Below, one piece after another: positions 23,469 through 34,591 of a DNA stretch of 42,787 nt. Both the position numbers and the translations under genes were made by a program. How positions within the stretch are numbered: the stretch's first letter is position 1; every line of letters starts with the position of its first letter. The notes beneath the pieces were generated by a model. It saw only the letters and a list, made by a program, of their open reading frames with translations. It was not told the origin of the DNA and made no database searches. The stretch is from an uncultured Bacteroidales bacterium (GTDB lineage: Bacteria > Bacteroidota > Bacteroidia > Bacteroidales > Bacteroidaceae): positions 1 through 42,787 of the forward strand of contig CADCAG010000038.1 of assembly GCA_902799355.1 (NCBI GenBank), written 5' to 3'.

Positions 23469-25292
23469 TTATGCTAACAAGTGCTCGATATCCGCCTGCG
23501 GGAGGATGCAGAGTACTGCCTTTCCATCTGGAGTGTAATTAACATTGTCACATGAGAAGAGATTATTCACCACCACATCCATCTCTTCATTCGTCAATTG
23601 TTGGCCATAAGGTATCGCAGCATGACGGGCAAGACCCAGGGCAACTTGATGGTTGATAGACAGACTATCGTGAGTGAGTGGAACGGACGATGCAAGGATG
23701 TCTTGCAGCAACTTGGAAGCATTTAAGCCCTCAATACCTGCAGGGACACCATTGACAGCATAGCTTGACGGTCCCAAGGGAGTCAACTCAAAACCCACAG
23801 CGGTAAGAGCAGGCAACATCTCTTCCATGAGGACAGCCTCAGAGGGTGCCATCTCAATCACCTCAGGGAACAGCATCCGCTGACTGCTGGATGGCATATC
23901 AGCTAATTGTTGCATATAGCGCTCATAGCGAATGCGGACATCTGCACGATGTTGGTCGATAATCATCAGGCCAGATTTCACTGCCGTCATGATATAGCGT
24001 CCCTTGTATTGGTAATGCAGCGGACTGACGTCTGTCAGCTCTACAGGTTGTTCAGAAACAGGTGCCTCATCCAGCAGATCAGGCGTCTTATCCTGGGGAG
24101 CAGTAAACAACGACTGCTCTTGCTGGTCTGGCTGCTTTGGCAGACCTTCATAGAGACGCTCCCAGTTACGCGATGCTTTCTCCTTAAACGGGTTATACTG
24201 TGGATTGCGATCCACATGGGGCATCTCTACAGGAACAGCGACAGGATTATAGGCTGGCATCTCTGGACGTCCCTCTGTATCGAAGTCAATCTGCGGAATC
24301 TCACAGAACTGTCCGATAGCATCTTTTACAGCTGCAGACAGAATCTGCCAGATGGCTTGTTCATTCTCAAACTTAATCTCCGTCTTCGTAGGATGGATGT
24401 TGACGTCAATGTCAGCAGGGTTCACGTCGAAATATATAAAATAAGGTACGTGCGCGCCCGCGAGGATCAGTCGTTCGTATGCTTGCTGGACAGCTTTATG
24501 GAAATAGGCATGCTTCATGAAACGCCCATTCACAAAGAAATATTCATGAGCGCCTTTCTTACGAGCGGTCTCTGGTTTAGCCACGAATCCTGTAATCTTA
24601 CAGAGTGCCGTCTCCACATTGACAGGCAGCAAATCCTGTGCATATCGGCGACCATACACATCGGCAATACGCTGACGTAACGTGCCAGCACGAAGATTCA
24701 TCAGCTCCTGGCCATTGCTATGAAGCGTAAAACAGATCTCAGGGTATACCAGCACGATGCGTTCAAAGGCAGTCAGGATATTATTCAGCTCGGTGGTATT
24801 CGTCTTCAAGAACTTACGACGTGCAGGGACATTGAAGAACAGATTGCTAACAGTAAAAGAGCTGCCCACACTGCATGAACACATCTCCTGACTATCCACA
24901 CGAGAGCCAGAGAGCGTCAGACAAGTCCCCACCTCATCGCTCTGGCGACGGGTGCGTAATTCTATCTGGGCCACAGCAGCAATGGACGGTAATGCCTCAC
25001 CTCGGAAGCCCATCGTATGCAGAGCAAACAAATCGTCAGCCTTACGAATCTTGGAGGTAGCATGACGCTCGAAAGCCAGACGGGCATCAGTCTCCGACAT
25101 ACCGCAACCATCGTCAATGACTTGTATAGAGGTACGTCCGGCATCCACCACCAACACATTGATGGTATGCGCTCCCGCATCTACGGCATTCTCCACCAGT
25201 TCTTTGATGACAGAAGCAGGCCGCTGGATAACTTCTCCAGCAGCAATCTGGTTGGCTACACTATCTGGTAGCAGTTGTATTACGTCTGTCAT
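23469..25292 (-). CDS. mutL: DNA mismatch repair protein MutL
   Basis: A 607-residue protein. The N-terminal GHKL ATPase has IAAGEVIQRPASVIKELVENAVDAGA, DDGCGM and TMGFRGEAL; the transducer domain and an acidic/proline linker (about 340-420) follow. The C-terminal dimerisation domain contains DQHRADVRIRYERY where endonuclease MutL proteins have DQHAxxExxxxE; the first glutamate is Val here, so nicking activity is doubtful. It couples MutS recognition to strand removal. The start overlaps the OstA stop by 4 bp (ATGA), at the end of the guaB operon. Confidence 0.93.
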   Translation of the reverse strand: MTDVIQLLPDSVANQIAAGEVIQRPASVIKELVENAVDAGAHTINVLVVDAGRTSIQVIDDGCGMSETDARLAFERHATSKIRKADDLFALHTMGFRGEALPSIAAVAQIELRTRRQSDEVGTCLTLSGSRVDSQEMCSCSVGSSFTVSNLFFNVPARRKFLKTNTTELNNILTAFERIVLVYPEICFTLHSNGQELMNLRAGTLRQRIADVYGRRYAQDLLPVNVETALCKITGFVAKPETARKKGAHEYFFVNGRFMKHAYFHKAVQQAYERLILAGAHVPYFIYFDVNPADIDVNIHPTKTEIKFENEQAIWQILSAAVKDAIGQFCEIPQIDFDTEGRPEMPAYNPVAVPVEMPHVDRNPQYNPFKEKASRNWERLYEGLPKQPDQQEQSLFTAPQDKTPDLLDEAPVSEQPVELTDVSPLHYQYKGRYIMTAVKSGLMIIDQHRADVRIRYERYMQQLADMPSSSQRMLFPEVIEMAPSEAVLMEEMLPALTAVGFELTPLGPSSYAVNGVPAGIEGLNASKLLQDILASSVPLTHDSLSINHQVALGLARHAAIPYGQQLTNEEMDVVVNNLFSCDNVNYTPDGKAVLCILPQADIEHLLA

Positions 25293-26908
25293 TGCTTCTT
25301 CGTATTCTTTGGTGGTTCACGACGCTTGATCTCCTTTAACTCGGTACCGGCCTTCTTGGGACGCCAGTTGAAGATATCATCCTTATCCAGCGGACGCACA
25401 TAGTCAAACCAGGCGAACTGTGGCAGGAAATGCTTACCTGGTGGCACCTGCGTCATCGGATACAGTGTACCTGTAGGCTTCTCCATCCATATCTTCTTCA
25501 TCTTACGGTTCTCCAGGAACATCTTCATCAGCGGAGTCTCCGTATAGTTCAGACCAATAATGGTACTATCGGATTCGTCGATGGGGTAATATACCACCAA
25601 CACATTGTCGATGGCCCGTGTCTCGCGTATCTCTCCCTTCTTGAAGAATGCTTTCATCTCCTTCGACGACACCTGATTATAATGCACAGTGTCCTTTAAT
25701 TGCTCAGCAGAAAAAGCCTGACGAAGCACATGGGCATGGTCGACGGTAGAGTCACGCATATACACCTTGATCTCCTCGCCAAAGAGCTGCTGTCCCAGGT
25801 TCCATACGATAGGGTCTTTGTACATCGTCATACAGGAGTCCTGCGTATCATATACCAACGAGTCGCAAACCGCTTGTACATCCCTACGGAAAGCACGCAC
25901 CTTATTATAGGCATGGATCTTTCGATAAACGGAATCGGTACGGATATTATAGGTGAATATCTTAAAGGTGTCGGCATGCATATAGAGCGAGTCACGCTGA
26001 GAGAAGTCAATGGTGACAGCCCGTTTGGTAGCCATCGCATAACCCGTAGAATCGTTATACTCACAGTAGTCGCCCGTCATCATGTTCTTGTTCACAGAAT
26101 CCGTATAGATGACATTGTTATAGGCGTAGTTGGTACCATCACTCGCATTGTGATAGACACTATCGCCAACCAGTGTACGACCCTTGTCTTGGATAACGGA
26201 ACGTCCGAAAAGTTCTGACCGCTCTGTCTTGGTATTATAATAGCCGTCCTCACTATAGATATGACTGCTTCCAGATGTGATATTCGAAGGACCTACGATA
26301 TGAGCTCGAGAGGTCTGCGTATCATAGAACAGCGAGTCTGTAGTGAGATAGAGTTTCTGGTCTTTCAGACGCACGTCATAGTAGAACATCGCCTGTTTTG
26401 TATCAGTATGATACTCTCCCCAGTCAGACGTCAACACCGTCTTGCCGTCCACCAGTTTACCACCTTCGAAGAAATTTCCGAAGTTATACATGCGGTCATA
26501 GTCCAACGAGTCAGTATACAACGTTGTCTTCCGATGACGCAGCACCACATTGTAACGAGCCTGCGCCAGTTGGTCATTACCATCATAATACGCATAGTTG
26601 CTCGTCAGACTGAGGGTATCCCCCTGCTTCATCTTCACATGACCGAAAGCCTCGAAAGAGTTCGACTGTTCATAGAAGTGAGCACTGTCGCAGAACAGGT
26701 CAGCTCCCTGATGACGGAAATGTACATTGCCATGTAGCACCTGAGCATCACCGTTACGATACTGATCATAGTGCAGGTTGTCAGAATGCACCAGATACAC
26801 ACGCTTATCCTCCACCTTTTTCTGTGGAGGACGCTTGCGCTGTGGCTTTGCCGCAAAGGCAACAGCCAGCACCAGTATACCAAGAATGACTGTTAACGAC
26901 TTTCTCAA
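25289..26908 (-). CDS. OstA-like (LptA/LptD N-terminal type) protein
   Basis: A 539-residue exported protein with repeated beta-jellyroll strands of the OstA family, which binds LPS in the periplasm (HSDNLHYDQYRNGDAQVLHG; VKMKQGDTLSLTSNYAYYD; VYHNASDGTNYAYNNVIYTD). The signal peptide MRKSLTVILGILVLAVAFA starts with TTG at 26906-26908; no in-frame ATG or GTG lies upstream before a stop, so the TTG start appears real. The region just before it is a heptanucleotide array. The C-terminal tail is basic. Together with LptB (38082) it belongs to LPS transport. Confidence 0.85.
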   Translation of the reverse strand: MRKSLTVILGILVLAVAFAAKPQRKRPPQKKVEDKRVYLVHSDNLHYDQYRNGDAQVLHGNVHFRHQGADLFCDSAHFYEQSNSFEAFGHVKMKQGDTLSLTSNYAYYDGNDQLAQARYNVVLRHRKTTLYTDSLDYDRMYNFGNFFEGGKLVDGKTVLTSDWGEYHTDTKQAMFYYDVRLKDQKLYLTTDSLFYDTQTSRAHIVGPSNITSGSSHIYSEDGYYNTKTERSELFGRSVIQDKGRTLVGDSVYHNASDGTNYAYNNVIYTDSVNKNMMTGDYCEYNDSTGYAMATKRAVTIDFSQRDSLYMHADTFKIFTYNIRTDSVYRKIHAYNKVRAFRRDVQAVCDSLVYDTQDSCMTMYKDPIVWNLGQQLFGEEIKVYMRDSTVDHAHVLRQAFSAEQLKDTVHYNQVSSKEMKAFFKKGEIRETRAIDNVLVVYYPIDESDSTIIGLNYTETPLMKMFLENRKMKKIWMEKPTGTLYPMTQVPPGKHFLPQFAWFDYVRPLDKDDIFNWRPKKAGTELKEIKRREPPKNTKKQ

Positions 26909-26945
26909 ACTCTCAACTTTAAACTTTCACCTTTAAACTTTAAAC
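26904..26945 (-). repeat. Heptanucleotide array at the OstA start
   Basis: On the minus strand the series AGTTTAA, AGTTTAA, AGGTGAA, AGTTTAA, AGTTGAG, AGTTTGA fills the gap between the preceding stop and the TTG start, six units of 7 bp. Confidence 0.8.
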
Positions 26946-26946
26946 T

Positions 26947-28350
26947 TTACTTCACCCATCCTTCGTACTCAAACTTGCAGTCGCGATAGCGCTCGTTAAG
27001 ACGAACATAGGTAGACTTGATGCGGTTAACCACCCACTCATGCAACTTCTTCTCACGCTGCTTAGCAGTCACCACATTCTTCATGATCTGGAAGTCCTCC
27101 GTGATGGTAGCCTTATGACCCTCACGACGATTCTTCAGTTTCACAATGGCACATACCGTCTTGCCACGCTCATTAATCATCTGGAAAGGCGCAGAGACAG
27201 CACCGACCTCCATACCATCAACGACCTTGGCAACCTCTGAAGGCAGGTCGGCCAACTTAAAGCGTGAGGTACGACCCTCTTGAGTAACATTAGCCATCAG
27301 ACCGTGATTATTACGGGTGTCCTTATCATCTGAGAAGAGAGACACACCGTCCTCAAAAGTAAACGTTCCCTTGAACATTCCATTCAGCACATCAGGAGCG
27401 ACACCTGTACGGATGGCCTCTGACAGGGAGTCCAAACGGGTCATTGCTTTCTGGATAGCCTCATCGCTCACCACAGGTTTACGAAGGATGTGGCGAACCT
27501 TGATTTTCTCGCCTCGCTTGTCTATCAACTGGATGATATGGAATCCGAATTCCGACTCCACAATCTTCGACACCTTCTTAGGGTCTGTCAGACTGAACGC
27601 CACATTAGCAAAGGCAGGATCCAACATGCTACGAGCTGTATAGTCCAGTTCACCACCACGACGTGCCGTACCAGGATCTTCAGAATAGAAACGTGCCAGT
27701 GTCTGGAATGTCGACTCACCTTTATTGATACGGTCGGTATAGTCACGCAACTCCTCTTTCACACGATTGATTTCCTCCTGCTCAATACGTGGCTGCATCG
27801 TGATAATCTGTACTTCCACCTCTGTGGGCACAAAGGGAATACTATCTTGCGGTAAGTCCTTGAAATATCTGCGTACCTCAGCAGGCGATACAGAAATCTC
27901 TTTAGTCAGTTTCTGCTGCATACCCTGTACCAATTGGCGCTCACGGAACGACTCACGCAGGTCAGCACGAATCTGACTCATATTCTTCTTATGATACTCT
28001 TCCAGCTTCTCACGAGAGCCGATAGCCGATATCATCTGCTCGATGTACTGCTCTACGCCATTGGTGATTTCAGATTCCGTGACCTCGACACTATCGGTAA
28101 TAGCCTGGTTGAGGAACAACTTCTGCACAGCAATCTGCTCGGGTATCGAACAGTCAGGGTCTCCTGACCAACGCAGGCCTTCCTGTTCACTCTGCAGACG
28201 CATCGCTTCTACATCCGACTTCAGTATAGCCTCATCACCAACAACCCATATCACTTCATCGACGATGGAGCGAAGGCTGTCGCTCTGGGCTTGTACCAGT
28301 GACACCAGCGAAGCCAGCAGCACCAGCAATACTACCTTTTTCTTATTCAT
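26947..28350 (-). CDS. SurA-like peptidyl-prolyl isomerase (second copy)
   Basis: A 467-residue periplasmic chaperone with a signal peptide (MNKKKVVLLVLLASLVSLVQA-Q). An N-terminal SurA domain contains VDEVIWVVGDEAILKSDVE. Parvulin-type domains follow, the clearer one being FYSEDPGTARRGGELDYTARSMLDPAF ... FGFHIIQLIDKRG. SurA proteins escort outer-membrane proteins to the Bam complex. It overlaps the upstream isomerase by 8 bp and the two differ clearly, so they are a divergent pair. Nearby OstA and OMP genes fit the role. Confidence 0.88.
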   Translation of the reverse strand: MNKKKVVLLVLLASLVSLVQAQSDSLRSIVDEVIWVVGDEAILKSDVEAMRLQSEQEGLRWSGDPDCSIPEQIAVQKLFLNQAITDSVEVTESEITNGVEQYIEQMISAIGSREKLEEYHKKNMSQIRADLRESFRERQLVQGMQQKLTKEISVSPAEVRRYFKDLPQDSIPFVPTEVEVQIITMQPRIEQEEINRVKEELRDYTDRINKGESTFQTLARFYSEDPGTARRGGELDYTARSMLDPAFANVAFSLTDPKKVSKIVESEFGFHIIQLIDKRGEKIKVRHILRKPVVSDEAIQKAMTRLDSLSEAIRTGVAPDVLNGMFKGTFTFEDGVSLFSDDKDTRNNHGLMANVTQEGRTSRFKLADLPSEVAKVVDGMEVGAVSAPFQMINERGKTVCAIVKLKNRREGHKATITEDFQIMKNVVTAKQREKKLHEWVVNRIKSTYVRLNERYRDCKFEYEGWVK

Positions 28351-29776
28351 GCTTATTGACAGTCTTTAAAACGTCCTCATTAACAGTAAATGTATAGCGG
28401 CGACGCAGGTCAGCCACCCACTCGCGCTCCAACTCATCCTGCAAGTCAGCAGTCACCAAACCACGCACATCGGTATAGTCCTGAGGAGCATTAAGGAGTT
28501 TTCCATAGGTAGCATCGATGGGGAAACCCTTTACGCTATCCACCTTAGCATCCTGTACCTTGAACACCTCGCGGTCTATCAGTTTATTGTCACCTTTCTT
28601 GAAGAGTCCTTTCTCCACACGGATGCGGAGGATAGAGTCATTGTTAAAGGTCTTGCGCAGGGCTTCGTTCCATTCATCAAACTTCAGCTTCTTCACACAA
28701 TCGGCAACAGCCTTTACATCCGACTGTACCTTCACATGATAGGCCATACCCTTGAAGCGAGGTTCGTCCCACTTATACTTTTTCTTATTCTTCTTAAAGA
28801 AACGCGCTAATGCAGTCTCGTCCTTAGCAGCCTTTTCCCAGACATGCTGATTGCTTACCTCATAAAGCAACAGGCCATCGTGATATTCTTTAATCAGGTA
28901 ACGCATAGACAGATCAACAGCCGACAGTGAGTCAGCACGCATCTCCATCAGGCTCTCTTTGGTCAGCTGACCATTAGAACTCTTGACCATCTCGTCAATC
29001 TTACGATCAGAAATGCTATTACGAGCACCACGCTGCTCCAGATACTTCAGGATGTTGTCCTTATGAAAATCGAAAGGCTCAAACTGCTTGCGTTCCTTCA
29101 TCAGAATGATATGCCAGCCATAAGGCGACAGCACGGGTTTACTCATCTCGCCAGGCTGCAAGGCAAAGGCAGCATCCTCAAACTCCTTCACTGTCTGATT
29201 CTTAGCCACCCATCCCAAGACGCCACCAGTACGTGCCGAACCAGGATCCTGAGAGAGCTTTCTAGCCAGCGCCTCGAAATCAGCACCAGCCTTCAGTGCA
29301 TTATAGATAGAGTCTATGCGCTGCTTAGCATTCTGCTGTTCAGCCTCAGAAGCCTTCTGAGACAGGCGGATGAGGATATGTGCCGCACGCACCAATCCGT
29401 CAGGACCGATACTCTTCACAGTCTCGTCATACACCTTATGAGCCTCTTCCAACATATCGTCATCCGTCACAAAAGTGGGAACAATCTGCTGGTCACGATA
29501 CTGGGCAAACTCTGACAAGAAAGCCTGCGTAGTATCAATGCGGGCATCCAGTGCTGCCTGTACTTTGAGTTTATAGTTAATGAAGAGGTCTACATACTCT
29601 TCCACGTTTTTCTTGTCAATGACACCATCCGTATTATTCTTATTGTAAGAATACTCAAATTCCGAACGGGGAACAGGGGTTCCTGCCACCGTCATAACGA
29701 TAGGGTCATTAACAGACTGTGCCGTGGTTGTCAAGGCACTCAGCAGCCATGCTGCGAGAATAAGTTGTTTTTTCAT
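28343..29776 (-). CDS. SurA-like peptidyl-prolyl isomerase (first copy)
   Basis: A 477-residue periplasmic protein with a signal peptide (MKKQLILAAWLLSALTTTA-Q), an N-terminal SurA-like helical domain (VAGTPVPRSEFEYSYNKNN) and a parvulin domain (LVRAAHILIRLSQKASEAEQ ... LSQDPGSARTGGVLGWV ... PYGWHIILMKERK). A Lys-rich stretch (KKNKKKYKWDE) precedes the C-terminal part. The start codon directly follows the guaB stop, and the gene runs into the second isomerase. Confidence 0.88.
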   Translation of the reverse strand: MKKQLILAAWLLSALTTTAQSVNDPIVMTVAGTPVPRSEFEYSYNKNNTDGVIDKKNVEEYVDLFINYKLKVQAALDARIDTTQAFLSEFAQYRDQQIVPTFVTDDDMLEEAHKVYDETVKSIGPDGLVRAAHILIRLSQKASEAEQQNAKQRIDSIYNALKAGADFEALARKLSQDPGSARTGGVLGWVAKNQTVKEFEDAAFALQPGEMSKPVLSPYGWHIILMKERKQFEPFDFHKDNILKYLEQRGARNSISDRKIDEMVKSSNGQLTKESLMEMRADSLSAVDLSMRYLIKEYHDGLLLYEVSNQHVWEKAAKDETALARFFKKNKKKYKWDEPRFKGMAYHVKVQSDVKAVADCVKKLKFDEWNEALRKTFNNDSILRIRVEKGLFKKGDNKLIDREVFKVQDAKVDSVKGFPIDATYGKLLNAPQDYTDVRGLVTADLQDELEREWVADLRRRYTFTVNEDVLKTVNKHE

Positions 29777-31270
<1,494 letters not shown>

Positions 31271-31286
31271 TTAAATTTTATTGCGT

Positions 31287-31295
31287 GCAAAATTA
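31287..31295 (-). promoter_or_regulatory. guaB operon promoter -7 box
   Basis: TAATTTTGC on the minus strand fits TAnnTTTG, 28 bp upstream of the guaB start. It marks the beginning of the five-gene operon. Confidence 0.65.
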
Positions 31296-31343
31296 CTCAT
31301 TTTTTCTGAGACGGCAAGCGTTTTCACCTATTATTAATAGGAT

Positions 31344-32390
31344 TTAACGTAACGCCAGCACTACCCTGCCCTGCTTGTCGGTAGACACGGTGACAGTCAT
31401 CTTACCCTGCTGCCATAATTTCTGATCGGAAGAGACAAAACCATTCGTCTGTAAATCACGGCATACAGCATCCAAATCGTCATTGGCAGTCAGCGTGATA
31501 GCAGTAATAGCCTGCTTGCGACGAGCCAGAGAGACGGCAACTTGATAGCTACCAATCGTCATCGATGCTGCCACAGCCTTCGCCGTTGTCTTCCCTATTT
31601 TATAATCATAGCTACGCAGAATACTCTGTGCACCCTTCAAGGTCTTATTCTGAACTAGCTTCACACCCAAGCCCACCAGGTCTGTATGGTTACAAGCTGC
31701 TGCCAACCCATCAGTGATGGTGCGTGGCGCTGTCTCATACTCCTTATCCTCCATCTCCTGATAGGCCATTTGGTATGCTTTGGCGTCATCAAGTGCAAAA
31801 CCGATACTATAGCTGGTAGTCATCAGATTACGCTCATAGTGCATATTGACTGTTCCCAAGCGGCTCTGGATGGTATATGCCTCTCCCTGATTGTCAACAA
31901 AACCAGCGCCATACTCCTTCACCAGCTCTTTCTTGAGAGTGGCAAAACGCTTCTGGACATCCTGCAAAGAAGGATAGACGGTCAGATCTTCCACATCCAC
32001 CGCATAGACACGATCCGTCTGTTCCGAGACAGCTAACGTTACCGTAGCCTTTGCGCCATAGACATCACCCTCATAGAAGTAGGTCTTTGAAGTCTGTTTG
32101 CCCTCGTTCTTACGCTCTGCAAAACCCTTTTGCAGCAGCATTTTCTCGAAGCGGTCTGCCTTGATGCCCAAGGGTATCTGGAGGAAGGCATTACGGTTAT
32201 TACGATTATCCGAGAAGGTGGCAATATCTGCGAGGACGACCTGTGCGTCGTCATCGATAGCATCACTCTTGGCAGACGATTTCTTTTCCGTCTTCGCCTT
32301 TTTCTTAAACAGTTTCTTAAACAGCTGTGCCTCTGCCGGCATTGACACGAAGGCCACTGCCAACAATATCATAACAAGTTTCTTCATCAT
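31344..32390 (-). CDS. Secreted protein of unknown function
   Basis: A 348-residue protein with a signal peptide (MMKKLVMILLAVAFVSMPAEA-Q; start at 32390 or 32387), then a Lys-rich segment (LFKKLFKKKAKTEKK). Two parts look related: DRFEKMLLQKGFAERKNEG with YGAKATVTLAVSEQTDRVYAV, and LDAVCRDLQTNGFVSSDQ with KMTVTVSTDKQGRVVLAL. The arrangement suggests two copies of a small domain. No family recognised. It starts 1 bp after the recQ stop, so it is the last gene of the clp-recQ transcript. The frame upstream to 32441 is inside recQ and is not used. Confidence 0.75.
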   Translation of the reverse strand: MMKKLVMILLAVAFVSMPAEAQLFKKLFKKKAKTEKKSSAKSDAIDDDAQVVLADIATFSDNRNNRNAFLQIPLGIKADRFEKMLLQKGFAERKNEGKQTSKTYFYEGDVYGAKATVTLAVSEQTDRVYAVDVEDLTVYPSLQDVQKRFATLKKELVKEYGAGFVDNQGEAYTIQSRLGTVNMHYERNLMTTSYSIGFALDDAKAYQMAYQEMEDKEYETAPRTITDGLAAACNHTDLVGLGVKLVQNKTLKGAQSILRSYDYKIGKTTAKAVAASMTIGSYQVAVSLARRKQAITAITLTANDDLDAVCRDLQTNGFVSSDQKLWQQGKMTVTVSTDKQGRVVLALR

Positions 32391-32391
32391 T

Positions 32392-34584
32392 CTAATTAGC
32401 CATTTCTGAGATGAACTTAATACGCACCAGACGTATCTCATCCTCCGAGCATTCCTGACCTAACTCGTCAAGAGCAGCCTCTAACGAGTCTGTATCACTC
32501 TCAGCAAAGTAGTCGTAGATATCATCGATACGGTCTTCATCCATTACCTCTTCCAAGAAGTAGTCGATATTCAGCTTCGTACCACTATAGACAATAGCCT
32601 CCACCTCGTCGAGCAGCTCTTCGAATTCCAAGCCCTGAGCGGTAGCGATATCGTCAAGAGCTATCTGGCGGTCAATGGCTTGAATTATCTTTACTTTTAG
32701 TATCGACTTCTTAGCCACCGTACGCACGCGGAGGTCACTATGGCGGACTATCTCGTTCTCGTCGCAGTAGCGCTTGATGAGGTCAACAAATTCCTTGGCA
32801 TAAGGCTGCTTCACCTTACCCTCACCTACTCCTTGGATATTCTTCAGCTCCTCTAAGGTAACAGGGTAGTCGGTAGCCATCTGCTCGATGCTGACATCCT
32901 GGAAGATCACATATGGTGGACGCTCCATTTTCTTGCTGACCTTCTTACGCAGGTCTTTCAGCATCGCGTTGAGCGTTGGATCCAGCGCACTACTTCCCAC
33001 CTCATGGTCTGCCCCACTCTCATAATCCTCTGAGAACTCATTGTCCTCAACAATCATGAAGGTCGACGGATTCTTGATAAATTTCTTACCAGCAGACGTC
33101 AGTTTCAGCAGTCCGTAGTTCTCTACATCCTTCTTCAGATAGCCAGCGATGAGTGCCTGACGGATGACCGGATTCCAATGCTTTGGATCATCATCTTCTC
33201 CTGCACCAAACAGGTCGTGATCCTGATGCTTATGGGCCAGAATCTCTTCCGTCTCCTTACCCTCCACGAAGTCTATGATATAGTCAGCACGGAAATTCTC
33301 CTTCAGTGCCTGCACGGCCTGCAAGACGATAACGAGTTGCTTCTCAGCCTCAATCTTCGTCTTGGGATGCAGACAGTTGTCGCAGTTATGACAGTTGTCG
33401 GGTGCATACTCCTCACCGAAATAGTGCAGCAGCATCTTGCGGCGACATACTGACGTCTCCGCATAGGCAGCCGTCTCAGCCAACAGCTGTCGACCGATAT
33501 CCTGTTCGGCAACGGGCTTGCCCTCCATGAACTTATCCAGTTTCTGCAGGTCTTTCTGAGCATAGAAGGTGATACACATGCCCTCACCACCATCACGTCC
33601 TGCGCGACCCGTCTCCTGATAGTAACCTTCCAGCGACTTAGGGATATCGTAATGGATGACAAAGCGCACATCAGGTTTGTCGATACCCATACCGAAGGCG
33701 ATAGTAGCCACGATGACGTCTATCTTCTCCATCAGGAAGTCATCCTGTGTCTGTGAGCGCAGTGCCGACTCCAGACCTGCATGATAGGCAGCAGCCTTGA
33801 TGTCGTTCGCTTTCAGAATCTCTGCCAGTTCCTCCACCTTCTTACGCGACAGACAGTAGATGATACCGCTCTTGCCAGCGTGCTGCTTGATGAACTTGAT
33901 GATGTCCTTGTCCACATCCACCGTTTTGGGACGTACCTCATAGTACAGGTTCGGGCGGTTGAACGAACTCTTGAACTCTACAGCATCCAAAATACCCAAA
34001 TTCTTCTTGATATCCGTACGTACCTTATCTGTAGCCGTAGCCGTCAGTGCGATAATCGGAGCCTGTCCTATCTCATTGATGATAGGACGGATGCGACGAT
34101 ACTCTGGTCGGAAGTCATGACCCCACTCAGAGATACAGTGCGCCTCATCAATGGCATAGAACGATATCTTTGCCTGTTTCAGGAACTCTACATTATCCTC
34201 TTTGGTCAGCGACTCAGGAGCGACATACAACAGCTTAGTACGTCCAGACATAATATCTGCCTTGACCTGGTCAATGGCCGTCTTGTTCAGCGACGAATTC
34301 AGATAGTGCGCCGTTCCCTCGTCACTCATCGAACTGATGACATCCACCTGATTCTTCATCAGGGCTATCAACGGAGAGATGACGATAGCGGTACCGTCCA
34401 TCAACAGCGACGGCAACTGGTAACACAGCGACTTACCACCACCTGTAGGCATCAACACGAAAGTATCCCTGCCATCGAGCACATTCTGCACGATGGCCTC
34501 TTGATCACCTTTGAACTTGTCAAAGCCGAAATACTTCTTCAGCGCCTCTGTCAGGTTTTGTTTTTCTTTTGCCATAGGCTTCAA
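32392..34584 (-). CDS. recQ: ATP-dependent DNA helicase RecQ
   Basis: A 730-residue 3'-5' helicase. Motif I is PTGGGKS (Lys51), motif II DEAHC with the RecQ loop SEWGHDFRPEYRRI, and motif VI GRAGRDG. The zinc-binding RQC part has CRRKMLLHYF and CHNCDNC, followed by a winged-helix and an HRDC-like domain (PPYVIFQDVSIEQMATDYPV). The C-terminal ~110 residues are an extra acidic tail. It starts MKPMAKEKQN; MAKEKQN at 34575 is an alternative. It lies 7 bp after clpX, in the common order tig-clpP-clpX-recQ. Confidence 0.93.
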   Translation of the reverse strand: MKPMAKEKQNLTEALKKYFGFDKFKGDQEAIVQNVLDGRDTFVLMPTGGGKSLCYQLPSLLMDGTAIVISPLIALMKNQVDVISSMSDEGTAHYLNSSLNKTAIDQVKADIMSGRTKLLYVAPESLTKEDNVEFLKQAKISFYAIDEAHCISEWGHDFRPEYRRIRPIINEIGQAPIIALTATATDKVRTDIKKNLGILDAVEFKSSFNRPNLYYEVRPKTVDVDKDIIKFIKQHAGKSGIIYCLSRKKVEELAEILKANDIKAAAYHAGLESALRSQTQDDFLMEKIDVIVATIAFGMGIDKPDVRFVIHYDIPKSLEGYYQETGRAGRDGGEGMCITFYAQKDLQKLDKFMEGKPVAEQDIGRQLLAETAAYAETSVCRRKMLLHYFGEEYAPDNCHNCDNCLHPKTKIEAEKQLVIVLQAVQALKENFRADYIIDFVEGKETEEILAHKHQDHDLFGAGEDDDPKHWNPVIRQALIAGYLKKDVENYGLLKLTSAGKKFIKNPSTFMIVEDNEFSEDYESGADHEVGSSALDPTLNAMLKDLRKKVSKKMERPPYVIFQDVSIEQMATDYPVTLEELKNIQGVGEGKVKQPYAKEFVDLIKRYCDENEIVRHSDLRVRTVAKKSILKVKIIQAIDRQIALDDIATAQGLEFEELLDEVEAIVYSGTKLNIDYFLEEVMDEDRIDDIYDYFAESDTDSLEAALDELGQECSEDEIRLVRIKFISEMAN

Positions 34585-34591
34585 TCAATTA

